Of a stretch of 32,930 nucleotides of DNA, positions 29,147 through 32,930 are shown one piece after another. Within the stretch, counting starts at the first letter, position 1; each line of letters opens with the position of its first letter. The position numbers and the translations under genes are program-made. The notes under the pieces are model-generated. The model worked only from the letters and a program-made list of their open reading frames with translations, was not told the origin of the DNA and did no database searches. This DNA comes from Polymyxa betae (taxonomy: Eukaryota; Endomyxa; Phytomyxea; Plasmodiophorida; Plasmodiophoridae): positions 1 to 32,930 of the forward strand of contig RBZT01000446.1 in assembly GCA_003693705.1 (NCBI GenBank), read 5' to 3'.

Positions 29147-29975
29147 GGGGACGGGGCGTTGGTTCGCAAAACCGACGCCCAAACTACATGGGATCCTGGC
29201 GGTTCGCCCCTGTTGTGGCCGATATTCGCCATGGATTACCAGACGACATCAGAGCAGGAAGCAGTGCGGTTTGATATCCCTATTGCTAAAATTGAGGCAC
29301 GAGTGGCATCAAAGAAGTTCTATGTGCTCATCGATACCTGTTCATCTGTGAATTTGATCAGTCAAGCCGTACTCGAGCAGCTGCCGAGAGCCTGGAAGAG
29401 CCGATATGAAGCCAGGAGCGAGCTAAGCCAAAGCGTCCTCCTGACAGCCTTTGATGGCGACACCCGGGTAGCGCCTGATGGTCACGTCATGTTACCAGTT
29501 GTAATAGGAAATCTCCCGCCGACCGACATTCTGTTCCTGGTAACGAGAACGACTTCACACCCGATCTTGTTAGGCACGAATGCAATTAATCTTCTTCGAC
29601 TGGTGGTCGATAGAGCGAATGGGAAACTTCTGAGCTTGTCCACAGGTGAATCTATACCGCTTCTGAGTGAAACAGGGCAATACTCGCTGCCGACAAATCA
29701 ATGCCTCGACATACCGCTTTTTGTGATTGAATCTTCGATTATCGAGCCATGGACGGAGATGGTGGTTCCTGCGGCTGCGCCGATTGACTCGATGCTTGCC
29801 CATCTGCCGTCTGTTGCCGTCGAAATCGCCGCCCACCCTGAAGCTATATCCGCGGCGGGAATTTTCGCTGCCCGCGGCTTTGCCAACCTACAAAAACGTG
29901 CCGTGAATGTCGTCGTCAGCATCATGAGTGGGCGCGCAGTGACCTTGAATATGGAGGACCCCCTGTCTGTGTGGC
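29147..29975 (+). pseudogene. Retropepsin-like protease (active-site variant)
   Basis: Same frame as Gag, starting right after TAG 29144. The active-site loop reads FYVLIDTCSSVNLIS: the usual D-T/S-G triad is DTC, so the conserved Gly is lost. The second hallmark, PILLGTNAINLL (hydrophobic-ILG), is present about 75 residues on. It would process the polyprotein as a dimer; the Gly to Cys change should impair it. A frame change near 29970 separates it from the reverse transcriptase. Confidence 0.75.
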
Positions 29976-31572
29976 CTCGATACTGCCATCCGATGCTGCC
30001 AAGCCGATCACTGTAGACGATGACGCGATGATTGCGGACACACGACTTGCACATTTGTCACCTCAGGAGTACGAATCTCACCTCGATGAAGTCCTAAAGG
30101 ACAGTAAATTGACCGAGATAGATTGAAACGATGAAGACCGTCGAAAAATCGCTACAATTCTTCGGGAAAACGCCGACTTGTTCGTTTCCTCTTTGGTTCC
30201 GCCTGGTTTAACCACAACATTAGAGCATCAACTTGAATTAGATGGTAATCCTGACCCATGTCGAGAGCCATTACGGAGAACGGGACCACAAAAGCAAGCC
30301 GCGGTGTCGGACAAGCTAAATCAACTGCTGCGGGATGGGATTGTCAAGGCGTCCAGAAGCCCTTGGGCAGCTGCGGTCGTGATCGCTCCAAAGAAAACTC
30401 CAGGGCAATGGCGATTTGCTGTCGATTACAGGAAGTTGAACGATGTGACCAAATTCGACGCATAACCAATGCCAAGAGTGGATTCCGCGACCGAACATCT
30501 GCAAGGCTCAACCTTCTTTTCATCCCTAGATCTCGCCAGTGGATTTCATCAGATTCCACTGTCGCCTCAATCTCGGGAGAAAACAGCTTTTCTGACCCAT
30601 GAAGGCCTGTTCGAGTTCACGCGCATGCCGTTCGGATTGAAATGTGCGCCTGCGACATTCCAACGGTTAATGGACATCGTGTTGGCGGGATTGAATTGGC
30701 GTACATGCCTCGTTTACCTGGATGACATCCTGATATTTACAGCCGGTAATTTTGACCGTCACGTGGAAGCCATACAGGAGGTGCTTGAACGTCTCAGGCA
30801 ACATGGGCTTCGTGTGCGAACGGCCAAATGTTCGTTCGCTCGATCTGAAATGACCTATTTGGGACACGTCGTCAACAGAACAGGTACCCGCCCTGACAGC
30901 TCGCTGGTCGACGCCATCGTCAACTTCCCGATGCCAAAGTCCATTGCCAACATCCGGTCCTTTATAGGATTATCAGGGTATTATCGGGTTTACATTGAGA
31001 ATTTTGCAACGATTGCAGCCCCTCTTACCGCATTATTACCCAAAGACACTCCCTTCGACTGGGGGCTAGATCAAGAACAATCATTTGAACGTCTGAAGCA
31101 GGCCTTGTCTTCGTATCCTGTTTTGCATTATGCCGATTTCAGCAAGGAATTATTTGTCAAGACGGATTTTTCTCACATTGCTATGGGAGCGGTTCTGAAG
31201 CAGATAGATGATGGCGGCAACGAATACCCGATAGCTTTCGTTTCTCGTCGTTGTCAGGGGAAGGAAGCTGCATATTCGGCCAGACGAGGTGAAGCAGTCG
31301 CCCTATGGTTTGCGGTCAAGAAATGGAGGCCATTCTTAGAGGGACAGCAGTTTACCGTGATTTCTGACCACCTGTCATTAGCGTTCCTTCGAAAACCGCA
31401 AGATGACATGAAACTACAGCGTATCGTTAATGAACTTGAACACTTTACATTTAAGGTTGTTTACCGACGAGGAAAAGATCATGTCGATGCTGACGCTGTA
31501 TCTCGTTGCCATCCCGATGATGCTGAAACACGATCGAGCAGGACATTGTTGACGACGACGAGCACTGTTTGA
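29976..31572 (+). pseudogene. Reverse transcriptase and RNase H (Ty3/gypsy)
   Basis: After stops at 30124 and 30463 (the latter in the RT motif KFDA-stop-PMPRVD, where Tyr is usual), the frame 30469-31572 is intact. RT blocks are FFSSLDLASGFHQIPL (first Asp), MPFGLKCAPATFQRLMD and LVYLDDILIF (YLDD catalytic pair), followed by TYLGHVV and the thumb block IRSFIGLSGYYRVYI. RNase H follows with FVKTDFSHIAMGAVL, EAVALWFAVKKWRPFL and FTVISDHLSLAFL, covering the catalytic Asp, Glu and Asp, then HVDADAVSR. It would copy element RNA to DNA in the cytoplasm. This is the best-preserved part of the element. Confidence 0.92.
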
Positions 31573-32389
31573 TCATATTTTGAACATCAACAGCACAAGC
31601 AGCACCAACCTCATTGAAATTAGCCCGAAAACGATTGTTGAAGCGCAAGATGACGACATGGACGTGCAAGAAGTGGAAGACAGCTTCAAAGATGAAAACG
31701 GGGTCCTATGCCGCCGGAACCGAGGTGATCTGATCTAGATCCTGGTGCCCAAAAGCTTGCGAGGAAATTTCTTACAGTTGGCGAATTCCAAACAGACAGC
31801 GGGACATTTCGGCCAAGATCGCACATTGCAGCTCCTGAAGCGATTCGCATACTGGAAAGACATGAAGGAGGACGTGAAGAAATATTGTCAAGGATGCCTC
31901 GTTTGCCAACAGGCAAAGATCCGGAAACCCGACCGAGCCGGTAAAATGATCCTTCGTACACCTGCAATTCGTCCAGCTTGGTCTGAAATTCACGTGGATC
32001 ATTACGGGCCGCTCAACAGGACGGTAAACGGGAATTTCCGCTTTATTTGGACTGTTATTTGCGCATCTTCACGATCTGTACGTTTCATCCCAGTTAGAGA
32101 TACCCGTGCAATAACCACTGCTCGAGCCTTACTCGGTATTTTTGCTATTGAATCGTTCCCGTTGAAGATGACATCAGATCGCGGATCCGCGTTCACATCA
32201 ACGCTGTTTGAAGACGTTGTCGAAAATCTTGGGGATACAGCTGGCAACCACAGTCGCGTATCGTGCTAAGGCGAACGCGATGGCGGAGCGCCCACATTCC
32301 TTTCTCCGGTCCTGTTTGTGCTCAATGAGTAACGACACCCAGACGGATTGGAACGAGTTTGTCGACCTCATCAGCTGTCATACCGGTCT
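31573..32389 (+). pseudogene. Integrase zinc and catalytic domains (broken)
   Basis: A lead with DENGVLCRRNRGDLI is stopped by TAG 31736; the frame then continues from ILVPKSLRG. The zinc domain has GHFGQDRT and YCQGCLVCQ, but the first His expected before the AGH motif is missing. The catalytic core shows IHVDHYGPL (first Asp) and KMTSDRGSAFTS (second Asp). The third block, TTVAYRAKANAMAERPHSFL (Glu), is in another frame after an extra G in the run at 32231-32234. Integrase would insert the cDNA into chromosomes. Confidence 0.88.
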
Positions 32390-32930
32390 TGTGTTCATCC
32401 TGCCCTCGGAGAAAAGCCCTTCTTCTTGGAACGAGGACGCGATCCGAGAATCCCTCAAGAGACCTTGATGGCCGTCTATGACACCCAGGGTTCAGACGAA
32501 GTTCACGAGTTACGAACAAAACTGATTGACCGCATGAAACGGGCTCAAGAAGTTGCTGTCGAATATGATCAGAAGATGGTCCAAAGAAATGCCAAAGCTT
32601 ACGACGCTAATAGGTACGACGTTCAGTTTAACATCGGGCAGCTTGTATGGGTTTTACGAGAACCACGCCCGGCAAACAATCTAGATCCATCAAGGCGTTC
32701 CACGAAGCTTGAAAAACACTGTTCGGGACCTTGGCGAGTAATTATTCAGAAACAGCAAAACAACTACCGTTTACAGAATACGCACACTGGAGCCGAGGAC
32801 ACCTTCAATGTTGACAGCCTGGTCCCCGTCGTCATCACCGAATGGACCGTCGCCGCAGACCAGTTTGATGAGCGCAATGACGAAGACGACGATTCCGACG
32901 CCAACGAACAGAGCCCGCCAGCCGACGCCG
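32390..32930 (+). pseudogene. Integrase C-terminal region with GPY/F module, open to window end
   Basis: Frame 2 from about 32393 reads VHPALGEKPFFLERGRDPRI, the usual segment after the catalytic Glu, then a helical stretch and FNIGQLVWVLREPRP, and the GPY/F module KHCSGPWRVIIQK at about 32718-32756. A very acidic tail (DERNDEDDDSDANE) follows. The frame is open to the last base, so the end is not seen. No chromodomain is visible before the edge. Confidence 0.8.

Larger units (their letters stand above)
28394..32930 (+). mobile_element. Ty3/gypsy LTR retrotransposon, 5'-truncated and degraded, running off the window
   Basis: Gag, protease, reverse transcriptase, RNase H and integrase follow in Ty3/gypsy order. 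No 5' LTR, primer-binding site or Gag start is present: recognisable Gag begins about 80 bases after the MULE right repeat. Lesions seen: TGA 28982, TAG 29144 (perhaps the gag stop), frame change near 29970, TGA 30124, TAA 30463, frame change near 31570, TAG 31736, extra G at 32231-32234, and frame change near 32390. The copy is inactive unless the assembly is poor. The 3' LTR would lie beyond the window. Confidence 0.9.

Overview
This window is eukaryotic nuclear DNA. It has spliceosomal introns with GT..AG borders, degenerate telomere-type repeats (CCCTAA and CCCTAAA units), LTR and non-LTR retroelement remains, PIF/Harbinger and Mutator-like DNA transposons, and a seven-transmembrane receptor fused to an RGS domain. 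There are no bacterial operons, rRNA or tRNA genes. The mix of 7TM-RGS proteins, F-box/ankyrin-like proteins (one with a signal peptide) and dense degraded transposons suggests a protist or fungus-like microbe, perhaps a plant-associated one such as a plasmodiophorid or a chytrid. I cannot fix the lineage from the sequence.

Layout. 1-1610: a broken F-box plus ankyrin-like gene with a predicted signal peptide. 1611-3656: no confident gene. 3657-4997 (-): an intact, intronless 7TM-RGS gene with a telomere-like tract about 90 bases 5' of its start. 5336-6290 (-): a LINE endonuclease relic. About 6700-8642 (-): a degraded gene of unknown function containing a tandem duplication of about 355 bp that copied one exon. 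9098-9493 (-): a hypothetical ORF. 9494-12141: gene-poor, with two AAACCCTA hairpins. 12142-14255: a PIF/Harbinger pair, a Myb-like protein (+) facing a DDE transposase (-). 14331-14495: two strong palindromes. 14500-14990 (-): a Ty1/copia RNase H relic. 16730-16980 (+): a chromodomain-like relic. 17967-18690 (-): a two-exon F-box-like gene.

The second half holds two host genes that only appear after splicing is worked out. One is a two-exon gene for cytochrome bc1 complex subunit 8 (20691-21081, +). The other is a five-exon 7TM-RGS gene (24404-21920, -) of 511 residues, a paralogue in architecture of the intronless one. It is followed by a Mutator-like element with inverted terminal repeats (25276-28311). 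That element carries FLYWCH and transposase C-terminal remnants and a spliced second reading frame. A heavily broken Ty3/gypsy element (28394 to the window end) follows it at once.

No operon-like cooperation is expected here. The functional genes are probably the two RGS receptors (G-protein signalling), QCR8 (respiration) and perhaps the F-box-like gene; most of the rest is decaying mobile DNA. The most unusual pattern is repeated placement of short telomere-like tracts inside introns, next to a gene start, in a transposon end and as paired hairpins.
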